A DNA stretch of 64,000 nucleotides from Neolentinus lepideus HHB14362 ss-1 (taxonomy: Eukaryota > Basidiomycota > Agaricomycetes > Gloeophyllales > Gloeophyllaceae): the NCBI GenBank assembly GCA_001632425.1, contig KV425577.1, positions 3,462 through 67,461 of the forward strand. The letters run 5' to 3'. The position numbers were made by a program, and so were the translations under genes. Positions 33,371 through 45,620 of the stretch are shown piece after piece (the stretch's first letter is position 1; each line of letters begins with the position of its first letter). Under the pieces are notes generated by a model. The model had not been told where the DNA came from. It searched no databases and was given only the letters and a program-made list of their open reading frames with translations.

Positions 33371-36300
33371 TTACATCACCAGTCGTGTATTTAACAGTGG
33401 GCGGCCATTAAGATATAATACTCTTGTAGTGTCGTCCTGAAGCCTCAGCACCTTCTCTTGACGCTGGCTCTCCACTGGCACTGACCTGCCTTCGGGATCC
33501 ACGGCAACCATAAGGTGCCCTAACCTGTGCATATTTATGTGCTCCAGCGTATCCAGGATCCTTTGGCCCGCCGACTGCTTCAGGACTACAATTGCTACTT
33601 CCTCTATTGATCCTCCCGTGGCATCGATTTCATGCTGGTCTGCGGAGGGATTGAGTGGCAGGTCTTCGTCGTTAATTACGATGACTCCCGAGGCCCCTGC
33701 TGCTTGAGCATTAAGCAACTTCTCCAGGAAGGTACACTCTCCTCGGTGAACAAGTAACGCGTCATCTTCGTATTTTCGAGTGTAGGAATGGCAGCCGAGA
33801 GGATTGGTGACATCTTGGACGACTCGAACGCCATCACCATGACCGAAGCGAATCGGGCGACCGTTTTCAAAAGGCACTATTGGATCTGCCCCGAACAATG
33901 CCGTGTACGCTGTGATGATGGCTTCATCGATTAACTCAGACATAGCGAGTTGTCCAACGAGCGTAGGATCTACTGCATCAGTGAAGAAACGCAGTTGCAC
34001 GTCTGCGCTCCGCCGTCGACGTCCTGTGTCGCTATCGACGGGCCCAACTCCATCGACGGCGGCTAGGATAAGTTCAGAATCATTGATATACACCAGCTGT
34101 CCGGACCTGACCGCATGTGGACCCACTGCAAATTTGGTGAATTATTTTGAAGATGTCAGAGAAGTGATCTTACACTTCGTCACATCGTAGCCTGTGCCAT
34201 CCAGTCGTCGCACGATGTGCGTTCGGATTCCGGTCACATTCTGCACAATATATCCCTCCGGGGCAGTTTGTAGCTTCCTGGAGCTAGGACTAGCGTCTTC
34301 CAGGACAGCTCCACCGTTTGGCGACAGTAGGAAGTCATAGGACTAAAAATTTATTCAGTGCACATATGAGAGGGATAGAAAACTGTTACTCACGTAGAGC
34401 TCCACCTGAGGCACATCGCACCATCCTTGCGGTGACCATACGCTCTGATCCGTCTCGGAAGGAAGTGCAGCTACAATTTCTCTCGCGTAGTCAATATCTC
34501 CACGAGACAGAAGTCCACCGGTTAATCCAGTATCGCTGTGCCAGTCGTCCGATACAATTAAGGGAGTGTGATAAGCAGGACACTGATGATTTTCCACCCG
34601 CCGAAGCTTGCGACGAGCTGAAGATACGGGTTTGATTTTGTCTTGGGGAAGTCGTAGGACGTGTCCTTCAGTGGTGAATACGGCGTTCGAATCGTCGTGA
34701 TTGAATAGGTTCTCTTCATCAAATAATAGGAATAAATACTAAAAAGAAATTGGTAAAAAAAAGATTGAATATGCACAGATCACAGCAAACCTTCAAAGTT
34801 TCCGATAGTACAAATGACTCCATTCGGTCGTCTCTTTGGTTGGTACGCAAGTCTTGAATGCCGGCTAATCCACACTCGACTCTTGCCCTTACTGTAATGT
34901 CATGCAGGATACGTTCCCCTACATCGAGATAGAATGGATCGCCTGTTGCCTGTAACGAACATAAAGGCATGAGACAAGGTGCATCTTTCCAGGCTGAACG
35001 TACCCTATACAAGTACCACGTGGATTCGACGAATTCTAGACAGACTAATCATAAATATGCAAATATACCTGCATCGGATTCACATACCGGGACGTAATGG
35101 GTATTGCAGTGACGTTGCATACATGAAATTTGTATCGTATATCTCGGGAAGTCCGGCGTGTCTTTTCCATATATTCCAGTCTGGCAAATGCATCAGTACC
35201 ACTCAATTTTCCGAGAGAAACCGAAGTGAGACGCACAAACAAGATGGGATTTGATAGCATTTTCAATATCACCGGCTAGGACTTGTAAGCCTGGCCAGAA
35301 CGCGGATAATGAATCCGTCTACATAGGGTTCATTGGAGGTTGGAGAAAACAAACTAAATGACAAACCGTGTAATAAGTGACATCACCCGTATGGATGCTG
35401 ACACTTCGGAACTGTACAACTGTTAAAACTATAGATGATGTCGGGAAGTGAAAAATCTTACCCAAAACCCATTAATGGCGCGGGCGTACCGCATAATGGC
35501 AGCATATGATTCGTGCCAGACATCCAGGAACTCGACCTCTCCTATATGTGTATCAGATAGGTTAACCTAAAGGAGGGACTTACTACGCACCACTTAAGAC
35601 GTACCATTTCAGTGCGTATTCGTAGAAGGAGTCGATGCCCGCGCCTATGCCGGTCACCTCTGGGTGTGTCCAAGTCTACGAGTAGCAGACAATCGTGAAA
35701 CAAGTCAGACTATAAGCGATGACATTGAACGCACGCCAGTCCAAGTATTTATCGTATTTCCCACAAGGTCAATGTCCGACCTGCGATTCCACAGGGCAAA
35801 ATATGCCTTGTATGCCGCCTTCTCGAATCGTTCATCTCCGGTGAGACGGCTTAGTGTGCCGAACTCCAAAATAAGTGACCCCGCCCCTGCAGTGCCTACC
35901 CATTCATTCAGCTGGCCTTCACAAAAACGATATGCACAACACTGACATGTCTCGACAGTTTCACCACGCTGAACGCCATGTCGAAGATTGATCTTCGAGT
36001 CGAAGTAAATCAGATTCTATTGAGTGCAGTACGGTACAAGTATGCCATACCCTCGCGTACGGTATGCCAGTCGGCGTCCCGAAAGCAGGAAGTAATCGAC
36101 GACCGAGATCATGGGCCAGCTCCAGAAGCTCCCCCTTATACCAAGGAAGATAGAAGTCCATGCTCTTGTCGATGGCAAACAGGTGACCTGATAGTAGACC
36201 ACCCAGGACGCGGATCGTCGTCTCGAATACTTGTGGTTTTGTATTCACATCGAATGACACCCACTGAATGATATTCCGGACGGCAGTTTCGAAACTTCTC

Positions 36301-36862
36301 GGATCACCAAGAACAACTAATGTGTCGAGAGAGTCTATCAGGGTTAAGGAGAAGTTGCCCGCGACATCATTGGACGCGATATTTGATCTAGACAGCGGCT
36401 TCGTCGAGACATGCCGTAAGGACGTTGGGATGACTCACGGGTTTGACCAATCTGGACCCCGACCCGTACATGATAAAGGAGCCAGCTGGTGTGAAGTGTG
36501 AATTGGAACAAGTATCATAATCCCAGAGTAGGCGCACCTCGTCCAGTGGAAAGGCTGCATACGACCCAGCATATCTAGTCACGTTCCAACGAAGGTATGC
36601 AGCAAATGCTCACCATGTGTCATATAATTGTCATATCCGTGGTACCATAGCTCACGGACCTTCTCGCTGTTGGTCTGGTTAGACGCCAGCAAGACCTAGG
36701 TATAATAGCAGCACACCGAGTTTGCAATCTCCTGCTCGCTGACCAACCACGGGAAGCCGCTGCGTTTACAAGAGAGACTGTCTGCCGTGACCAAATGGGA
36801 GTCTCAAGAGCAACGATGAGAACAGTGACCAGCGTCCAAGGGCAGTTCAAGCACCACTTCAT
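33371..36862 (-). CDS. MNL1: EDEM/Htm1-like GH47 protein with PA domain (ERAD)
   Basis: EDEM proteins trim mannose from misfolded glycoproteins in the ER lumen to mark them for degradation. The gene has many exons and a protein near 850-900 residues. A signal peptide (TLVTVLIVALETPIW region) leads into REWYHG-type RELWYHGYDNYM, PLSCTGRGPDWS, TLIDSLDTLVVLGD, FETTIRVLGGLLS, GAGIDSFYEYALKW, YATSLQYPLRPEFIEST, the Ca-binding-type FTTEGHVLRL, and then an added protease-associated domain (about the last 250 residues, with LVHRGECTFLEK and GASGVIVIND). A PA domain occurs in EDEM3-type proteins. It ends RLVM with no HDEL-type signal. I joined most but not all exons. Confidence 0.9.
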
Positions 36863-37045
36863 TGACGATCAAGTTGTATTCCGACGTGGCGTAGCGCGCA
36901 ATGTCGTCCGAGATGCGTGGGAAATCGAGCGTCAGTCACTTACTTCGAAATATTCCGCCGTTTTCGTTCAGTTCAGTGAGCGTATTACTTCACTGTTAGA
37001 AATTCAAAGGTCCCTCTCACTTCACTAAGACGACGCTCACGATAT

Positions 37046-38381
37046 ATGGCACGAGTTATTGATGTCTCTTCGAAGTTGGGAGAATATATGTTGAAAGGCT
37101 GGGTAAGAGAACCAAATACAGAATAGCTTGTCATCTGACGATGCGTTCAGGTTCTCACAGATCGCGCATGTCCTAAGGGCTGCAACGTACCCCTCATGCG
37201 TTCTCCCAACGGATCCACGCCTGTAGTGCACTTCTGCGCGAACTGTGATGGAGATCCCAACGGTGAGTAACAGCCGTTGTGTCAATTGCATCTACTTATC
37301 GTGTTGTTCAGGTGCTTCTTTGAGTTCGACCTCAAGCTCAATGAGGCCACCCTTCGACCACGCCGCACCCTCTTCTCCCAGTCTTGCTCCGAGCACCCAC
37401 TATTCTCGTGCTTCTACCCCTCCCACCGAGATCTCAAGTGCCCTGAGTTCTCCTACCTTCGCGCCGCCTATGGACATGGCGGAGACGATACGCAGACGAC
37501 AGCAATCAGATGCAGCTTCCGTTGAAATAGGGAAGAGGCTACTGAAAGGGTGGGCAATGCTTGCGGATGAGTGTCCGAACACCGGCTGCTACGGTATACC
37601 ACTTGTTCGACCTCCAAAGCTCGGAGGGGGTAAAGATCCCAGGAAAGTGAGTATTGTGTTTAATCAAATTCAATTTTTCAAAATTTGTGTCTTCAGGAAT
37701 GTGTCGCTTGCGGGACTGTCTACGTAGAGGACGCAAATGGCTGGGACAGACTCGTGCCAATGGATGCGTCCAGTGAGCAGCAACAAAATGTGCCCTCATC
37801 GTCCATTATCACTCCTTCCGCCGGCCCATCAAAAAGGCGTCCTTCCTCGCAGGACAAAGGCAAGGGAGTTGCTTACGAGAACACGCCTCAGGTACCCCGC
37901 TGTATGGACAGTCCTTTACTATTGTCTCATAACATTTTCTAGATTGCACAGAGGTCGCTAATGCCAGCGATGGCCTCTAATATGCCAGATAGTGTAAGCT
38001 GAGACATGTTTTGTTCTAGACATATTGGTTAAATGCAATTATTTAGGTCTCACGGTTTGAGTTGCCTCAGTCACAATATCACTGTTCCGTTCCCCCACTG
38101 GCAATCGTAGGTGCATAGTCAATTTAGGACTTCCACTCCAACTCACTCGCGTCTACTTTTAGGAGACTGGGAGTGGACCATCATCTTTACAAGTATCCGG
38201 TCAAGCATTAGAAACTGCCCTTATTGCTCTTTCCGACAGACTGGTCCGACTTTCCACCTTGCCAGATATGCTGGATCCGTCTTCAATTGGCCAAACGGCG
38301 AATGCAATCAATTCGGTTATACAAGCGCTGTCACAGGCAAAGCAGCTTCAAACACAAGCGTCAGTGTCTCGCAGTTCATGA
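37046..38381 (+). CDS. p27 autoantigen (SSSCA1/ZNRD2) family zinc protein, two modules
   Basis: Exons: 37046-37102, 37151-37262, 37312-37646, 37697-37891, 37943-37993, 38047-38106 and 38163-38381, giving 342 residues. The Auto_anti-p27 pattern is a helix ending LLKGW, two cysteines, PLVRPP-like text and two more cysteines. It occurs twice: residues 1-55 (YMLKGWVLTDRACPKGCNVP and FCANC) and about 120-175 (LLKGWAMLADECPNTGCYG and ECVACGTVYV). A Ser/Pro linker joins them, and a Ser/Gln-rich tail ends in a predicted helix (INSVIQALSQAKQLQTQ). The family binds zinc; molecular role is poorly known. It is divergent from the EDEM gene, with 183 bp between the start codons. Confidence 0.88.
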
Positions 38382-40503
38382 TGATCCACGCATATGTCGC
38401 TAGTAGTCGACTTTGCATTTTAAGCTCACATTAATGTTGTGGCGCCATGATTCAATGGTATGTTATTAGTATTCGGGCATAGTGAGAGCGCATGCGCATG
38501 AACTCTTCATTGTTTTGAGTGTGTCATTTTAGTGGGCAGAAAAATTATATATATTTTGAAGAGTCCCGAGCAACACCCGAGGAAGATCCTCGAAGTACTG
38601 CGAGTGTGCGGTGTGAGCTCACCCCCTCTGTGATGATCACTGTAAGGTCCCCCTATGGTAATTGAGCGTCCTCTTTACAACGTGTTCGCTCTTTTATTCT
38701 ACTGTCTTCCATGTTGGGTCAGATATGAAACGGGAAGGTATGGGAAAAGTGGTTGGAGCCTTGAAGCTTCAAGCAGCTTCAGGCTCAAGCTCAGTACCGC
38801 TTGTCTTCCCCTTTGATTCATGTCTTCGACACGTCTTTACCTCCGAGATCAATTCTTCCGAATTTCTATGCCGCAACCTCATTTGACACGTAGTACTGTA
38901 CCACCAGGCCTGCCGGACGTCGTCGGAGAAGAGGGGAGAAGAATGTCCGTATATTCCTGTACGAAATGAACGAAGGCACCCCCTGATAATGCCACAAATT
39001 GCCTATCCGCCTACAGAATATTGTGGATGTCGATCTTGGCGGTAACTCTCCGAGAGTAGAGTGCTAAGTTTGTACGGACGCGACCTGATTAGATGGTTGC
39101 CGTATGGTATCGCTTCGGGCAGTTTAATTCTCAGCATGTGTAGTGTTTTGTGTCGCGAGGATCGTCGGCTCTATCCTGCAACCAAAAGGATGCCTCGGTG
39201 GCTCAACGTCGCTCTGGACCTCGCCGATACATGCGTACGTGGAAGGATGTAGTGGAAACCTTCAATCGTTAATCGTTCTTGGGAGTTGGTGAGTACTTTA
39301 CCTACTTTCTTCGGGAATCGTGGACGGGTATGATCATGTCAAATATCACAATAGAATCCACTCGTCACAGGAGAGATGGTCCTGACACATACCGGTGCTG
39401 TCCGATCAGGCCGCGATGGGTAAACATCGCACACCAAATCTGGTGAGCTGCAATAGTATCATTAGACTCGCGCCTCGCCGTGCTCAACTGCGATATTCCG
39501 GGATAGTAACGAACTCACCCCAGAGGCTTTGCTGGCAAGAGCTCAAAAATATCAGTCACTGGTCTCTTCGCCTTTTGCGCCATTGACAAGTCACGCCGCG
39601 GCCGAGAGTGAATACGTTTCGCAACTATGATAATCTCGTCAGCGAGCACTAGTCGTGTTAGCTTTATCAAATATCTGAACAAAGAAGACGCGGACGCAGC
39701 AGGGAATAGCCTGAATGGCATGCAATTGCTAGGCAACGTCATCCACATAACTGCATATGTACAAGCCCCAACTTTTTGATGTGACGTAGAGTCTACACTA
39801 TGTCCAAGACAGCTGAGGCCCCTTGCCACTGTCGTTCCTATTCGCGATCTCTCTTGTGTCAACGGATGTTCGGAGATCCCGACGACGGGCTGCAAAGTGA
39901 GGCCGTCCCCGACACGATTCCAAGCTTCGTCGAGAGACGATGCGTGCAAGGGAGAGCACGACCGCGGGCAGTAGCGGAACGGACTCGACGCGTTATAGCA
40001 CATCAAGTAATACAGAAAAGCAATTTCACCTTCAGTCATGAGTAGCAGGCAATAATTTGGACGCCACGGTGAGAGGGTCGACGAGGAACAGTGCCGGGTT
40101 GATTAATCCTGGCATCTCATGTCAACCATTCTGTCGTACATGTACCGTTAATTCATCCCGTTCCTGCCTTCCGCTGCGTAAGTTCTCTGGATTTAGAACA
40201 GGACATGACTCATCATCACCACTATGCTTATGATGCTTACCGTTCGCGTCGACGAGATAACCATCGCCATGAGACTCGAACTGGAACCAGGCTTTCGGAC
40301 CATGGCAAGGACATCAGGCAAGCTCCGTCCCTTAGTCTATCCGAGAAATAGACACCAAGGAGTGAGTGTGAATGTCATACTCTGTAATCCTCGACAGCGC
40401 GCTGCAATCCCGGACATTATTCTCGGAAAGGAGATATTACAGACACGTTCTGTCTCATTTCATCCGCGGTAAAACATTACGGAGGCAGAGTCTGACGTAT
40501 GTA
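38382..40503. other. 2.1-kb region without a supported gene
   Basis: The longest reading frame is on the minus strand, 40039-39515 (174 codons, true ATG). It has no recognised domain, no clear splice partners and an ordinary composition, so I do not call it a gene. A small hairpin (CCCGAGGAAGATCCTCG) lies near 38577. No terminal repeats or tRNA fold were found. Confidence 0.5.
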
Positions 40504-41977
40504 TCACCTTCCCGACTTCCTTGTGCCCCGATAGAACTCGAGGAATGCAGCTTTGTCTTCCCAGCCCATTCCCATTCTTTTGATTTTGCCAATGGAAGCG
40601 GTAGCTTCTTCGGCTTCAGCCGTCTTGGCCCCAGCCACGGAGTCTGACGGTTCAAAGCTTGAATTTGAAAGCAGTCGGATAGACATCGTCAAAGGGATGA
40701 TCGCAGTGCAAACGCCAAAAAGGTGGGGAAGGGGATTCAACCATGCAGGACTTGACGGAATTGGATGAGCTAGACTAGGCGATAAACTTGCCGGAGGATC
40801 GTATCTCAAGGATTAAGTCAGTTTCGGAGATGGAGTCGAGGGACGTTGTTCTCACCTGACGCACATGAGGAACATTTTATTTTTCTTGGTCTTCAAATCC
40901 GGTACGACATCCGAGAATTTCAGCATTCCTCTGCCGTTACTTGTCGTGCACTCCGGAAACAGTACCACAGGTCTGTCCGCTTTCGATATGATTTCTTCTA
41001 GAGAGCGAGCACCCGATTTCTGGGTGACGTCTCCAGAAGGAATATGGCCAGTGTATCTGATCATACTCAGAAGTGACACTTGACGGTAACTAATTATAGG
41101 AACTCGCGGGACTGGCGCCCTAGAGATAGGCGAGGAGATGGCAGCGGACCCTGTTCTAGTCCGGCGGCCTAGGGTGTGGCTCACGGGCATAGATTGAGTC
41201 GAAACAGACGTTGCAGGATCCGAGACAGGTATGGGAATTAGGAAAATGGGGTTGAACCTATGTTTACGTGCCAAGAAATCAGATGTCAGTCATACATGCA
41301 AGGAATGCATCTGGTGAAGACGGAACGAAATGAATACCTGAATGCCAACCACAGAAGCTCCGTCCATGACACCCAGTTGGACACGATGACATCGCCTACA
41401 GAAGGGTTCCACGATTCATTTGCACGCATACTCCGACTAGAGATGAGTCAGTGAAATGAGGGCTTGAACGTAAATAATACGAGTTGGCCCGGCTCACCCT
41501 CGTTTTCTGATGACCACTTCCACGGGTATCCACCAAAAGCCAATGATAAACAGTATGGCGCGTGTGAGCAATGCAGTAAGCAGCCATGTAACAGCGCGGT
41601 GAATGGGACCTGCGGGCACCTGTGGAAGCAATAGACGATGAGGATTGCTGTTGGAATGCACGATCCTTGACTGACCAAAATAAGGCATATGATGTGCACG
41701 AGGATGAAGTATACCGCAAAGAGTAGTATTGCCAGTACAAACTTGAGAAGCCCAATAACATATTGGAGAGGCTTCAAATATTTGCCATATGTATCCGATC
41801 CAAGCGGCGGTACTGGTGCAAGAAACGGCTGGAACGGCGAGATCAGCAGTCGATTGTGAGCTTCATGTCAGACAAAACATGCCTGTATTCCTGTTCCAGG
41901 GTCCTAGAACGTGATTTTTAGTCTCTTAAGTGATTTAGAATGAGCGCACTGACTCTAAATGCAGAGAACTTCTCCAT
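40504..41977 (-). CDS. lysophospholipid acyltransferase, PlsC type (Loa1/Vps66-like)
   Basis: The first exons (41977-41954, 41903-41883, then from 41828) encode EKFSAFRDPGTGIQPF. Two hydrophobic segments follow (QYVIGLLKFVLAILLFAV and LTRAILFIIGFWWIPVEVV). The acyltransferase part follows with VGDVIVSNWVSW, where Ser/Asn stands at the place of the usual HxxxxD box. VVLFPECTTSNGRG matches the FPEGT block with Cys for Gly. That altered pattern is typical of the Loa1/Vps66 group, which acylates lysophosphatidate in ER and lipid droplets. The second intron (41829-41882) starts with GC. It is divergent from TVP38, with an hAT-type element between them. Not every junction was checked. Confidence 0.85.
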
Positions 41978-42053
41978 GCTTCCAGGTGAAGTTGTGAGCA
42001 GCCTCGGCCAGCGCGGTCGCACGTGACATTATTCCACTACATGTGATCGCGTC

Positions 42054-42571
42054 CAAGGGGCCGACACCGGGAGTTGCCGGCACACTGGGTGGGGGGTACC
42101 TTCGAGGTCCTTATCAGGACTTTCTGCAGACCCCCTTATTTGAACTGTTAGTGACCACAGATAGATGGTTCCAATCCCGCACAATCTCCCAACAGTGTAA
42201 GATAGCTATAGTGGACTACCAGCATTTCTTTCACTGGCAGGAAGGTCGAGGAAGATGTGCCACCGTGCTGTTTGACCTTGTTTGGCGTCGTCGCTTAACT
42301 TCCCATCAATGACATTAATGAAGGCTGGCTAGAAAACTTAGTCTTCATTCATGTCATAACATTATCTGATGTATGTTGCTTTAATAGAGACCCATGATAC
42401 TTATTTATTCCAATTTGAGATATGATAAAATGACAGAATAAGACGGATTTGGTAATTTATTTTCCCAATATGGGTCGTGTGAAGATTACGTAGGGGAGGG
42501 GGGGTCCCTCCCAGGGCCTTAGTCGGACTTTCTGACGTCGTGTATAGAACTTTATTTCTGTCGGCCCCTTG
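42054..42571. mobile_element. 518-bp non-autonomous hAT-type element with 8-bp target duplication
   Basis: The ends are CAAGGGGCCGACA at 42054-42066 and its exact reverse complement at 42559-42571. Directly outside both ends stands the same 8 bases, ATCGCGTC (42046-42053 and 42572-42579). An 8-bp duplication with TIRs starting CA is the hAT signature. No transposase frame is present. Inside each end is an imperfect direct repeat of about 36 bp (42091-42127 and 42499-42534) containing GGACTTTCTG or CGGACTTTCTG. The element sits in the divergent promoter region of the acyltransferase and TVP38. Perfect duplication suggests a fairly recent insertion. Confidence 0.88.
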
Positions 42572-42677
42572 ATCGCGTCTTAATTTAATAATTATTGTAA
42601 CGCAGTCCCACCGGCCGTGCGTCGGACGGCTGCCACTGCGGAAGCTCTGTACGAAGTCTATCTCTCACTGCAGCATC

Positions 42678-44003
42678 ATGAGTGTCAGCACTTGGCTGAG
42701 ATGGCCGCTGAGGGTAATGATCCGTTATTGCATCATATCGTACCGACGGTATGAGAAGCTGAATCTCGTCGGCAAAGTGAGTTTCCTGAGCAGATACTGA
42801 TGACTGCGCGCACTCGAATATGACGACTTTGATGATTAGATGTTCATCTGGTTCCTCTTCGCCTTCTATGTCTGCCTGGGCGCTGCCGTTGTTATTATAA
42901 CCCCCCATAGAATTGGCCAATTCTTCTATGACATGGCTCAGAAAGTTAGTCACCGGAAGCTTGGTTGGCTGATACTGGGTTCTGTCATGGGTATATCATA
43001 TATCCCTGACCTCTTTCGCTCGATTGACGTTACTTCCTTCAGTGCTTGTGTCTTTTCCGCCATTTATCGGGTTTACGACGATGGTGACCCTATGTGGCTT
43101 CGCGTACGACATGAACGGGCTTGCGATAGCCGTCTTTGTATCAATATTCGGGTCTGCCATCGTGTTCGCTGTGCTTCGCTTCCTCTTCGCCAATAGACTC
43201 CGGCATTGGTCCGCTTCGAACGAGAGATGGCAGGCTCTCGAAGCCGTCATAGTTTGTACACTTTTGATAGACCACTGACTGGTGTACGTTGAAGATCATA
43301 CTCACAATCAAACTTTCAGATGTCCAAAGGTCTCCCGCTGATCATTCTCATTCGGTTGTCGCCGTTCCCTCCCTGGGTCTATTCAAATGCGCTCTTCGCT
43401 GTATGTGTCTTGTCCTTCCTGCTGAAAGACGATACTCATTCCCGATCTCGTCATCAGTCTATCGAGTCGGTGTCTATCTGGCAGTTTATGGTCGCCTCGG
43501 CTTGCTTGTTTCCGAAGATGCTTCTTCATGTTTTCATTGGAGCGCGACTTGCCGCCCTATCCGACGACGAGCAGAGACGTCAGATGGATACTCGTGCGTA
43601 GCGGGCCGGACACATGTTGAATGATTTCAGATCCTCTTAATTTTTTCGCAGAGACTAAAATTTTAAATGCCGTTCTCGTGGCGGCGGGCATCATAATAGG
43701 CATAGTGGCCGGATGGTAAGATCACTGTGCTTCATGCACGACATACAGATGCACTGAGGGCTTCCTTCTATATTCAGGGTCGTCTATAACCAGATGCAGA
43801 AGCATATCCGTCATGCAGAAGGACTACCACCCGAGGTGGATGAACTAGCCGTCGAAGCCATCGAAGACGTAGGAGACGAGGGAGCACCGTTGCTGACAGA
43901 CTTCTCGTCCGAGTCCCTGAACGAAACTTCTGGTGTAGACGTGGAGCAGCGACTCGTGTTTCCGTCTTCGGGCAGTTCCCAGCAAGAGTCTCTTGCACCG
44001 TAG
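42678..44003 (+). CDS. TVP38: Tvp38/TMEM64-family Golgi membrane protein
   Basis: Tvp38 belongs to the DedA/VTT family of Golgi membrane proteins, some of which act as lipid scramblases. The protein begins at the ATG at 42678 with a short basic stretch and then a transmembrane helix (MFIWFLFAFYVCLGAAVVII). The VTT core shows VLVSFPPFIGFTTMVTLCGF with the conserved Pro-rich loop, a helix FVSIFGSAIVFAVLRFLF, and LIRLSPFPPWVYSNALFA followed by SIESVSIWQFMVA and FPKMLLHVFIG. A last helix (NAVLVAAGIIIGIVAGWVV) precedes an acidic cytosolic tail rich in Ser and Glu. About eight exons, and all junctions I tested keep the frame. Confidence 0.93.
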
Positions 44004-44224
44004 CCACAATCGAGCCTGGCCATAATTGACCTCGCGGCGACGTCCGCAGTCCGGGACGTACTTCTTGCTGCATAGTTATGTATCACTGTAGAGACGGACG
44101 ATGTATCGATATCTTCACTAGTATCTAAGGATCCTATTATTGGACTCGTGGTACATTGTAGGAATAAATTATAATTGTAGTCCTGAAAACACAATAAATT
44201 ACAAGCACCCGACGCATCTCGACA

Positions 44225-45574
44225 TCAGTAGTAATGCAAAAATAAGAGGGAGAAACTAGCTCCCAGGAGAAAGACCAAGATGAAGATCCGGCTGTCTTTG
44301 GCCCTCTTCTTTGCCTCTCTGAGTTGCTCATTGCCTTTCTCCACCATACCTGTGGACGCAATAGCATCTTCAAACAACTGATCAGTCAACTCCGTTTGTC
44401 TCGTCAGATGGGCAACAAGTTCGGTCTGCAGCGCGCTGATTTCCAGCAATCTGGATTCCGCCAGCTGGACGGATTCCAGCGTATTTTGCATGGAGTGGAG
44501 GATCTGAGAGTTCTCGGACTCGAACTGCATGATTTGCGACTGAGTCAGCTCCATGTCATCGTCAGAGAACTGGTCCGAATCTTGAAATGAAGTGGACGTC
44601 AGAGGCGGCGAGGGGTTGTTCTGCCTGGATAGCGTTGTAAGCGACCGGTCATTGGAGGCGCCGAGCAGCGTGGACGCTAGAGTCGAGGACGCATTCCCTA
44701 ACCAGCTGCCACTTCCGTTCCGGCCATCATCACTAGGCCCATCCGTTAAGCCCATGATAGCAACTTCCTTTGCAGCACCCGAGCCCAGGGTTTTCGTCCT
44801 TTCCATCTGCCTCTTCACACGCTCTTCTTGCATCTCTTTCTGCGTCTGGCTCACTTCTGCTAAACGTCGAGACAAATACCAGGTTATGCCTGCGTGGTGA
44901 GCCGCCACGACATCTGAAGTCGCTAAGAATGGCGACGCAGACTGGAGTAAACGAGCTGGCAGCAGTCGGGCTAGTGGATTTGTCCGAGACGCTTCTATTT
45001 CGTGACGGCCTGCGAGAGATGAAGGTCATGACAGACATACCTACCATTAGAACATAAGTATAAGGCTGGACAGAAGGGATGCGCACGTTTCTCTATTTCC
45101 TCCAGTTCTTTAACGCGCTCAGCACAGCGAGACAGTACTACCCGGGCCTGCAAGTCGATCTGATCCCGTTCTTCATTTGAAAGATGGCGAATTGAGGACC
45201 AAGATGCTTCGGGATTATCAAGGTTAAATAAATCCAGTCCGGATACCCCATGCGACAGTCCTACGAAAGGCGACTGTCTTGAATCAACATTCAAGTAAGG
45301 CTTGCGTATGGCAACCAGCATGCGCATTAAGGTGTTGACATGCTTCAGCTGTATTCTCCTCCAGTCAGAAAGTACATGAACACCACTGCACAATAACAAA
45401 GCGCACAATTAGATATGCTTCTTGGAGGTATTGTTTATTGAGAGGAAGCTGACTGTCTGGCGAACCCGCCTGCCTGGAGTTCCTCGACACTTTACGCCGC
45501 TTCGACTCTGGCAATCGCCTCCTCTTCTCCTCCACCAGTTCTCTGAGTTCCGCCGTACGGTCCATGAGAGGCAT
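44225..45574 (-). CDS. UFE1: Ufe1/syntaxin-18-like ER t-SNARE
   Basis: Ufe1 is the Qa-SNARE for Golgi-to-ER retrograde fusion. The N-terminal part has a helix (TAELRELVEEKRRRLPESKRR) and YLQEAYLILKHVNTLMRML once the 56-nt first intron is removed. KELEEIEKRRHEIEA follows, joined across the second intron. The last exon carries a helical stretch (LAEVSQTQKEMQEERVKRQ), a Ser/Gly linker, a Qa-SNARE motif about 60 residues long (from SQIMQFESENSQILHSMQNTL, with glutamine at the central layer) and a C-terminal anchor (IFILVFLLGASFSLLFLHYY). The tail-anchor position fits. An inserted element lies 47 bp upstream of the ATG at 45574. Confidence 0.9.
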
Positions 45575-45620
45575 GCCTGGAGACACAATCTTCTATAAAC
45601 CACACAACCAAGAAGGCAGT

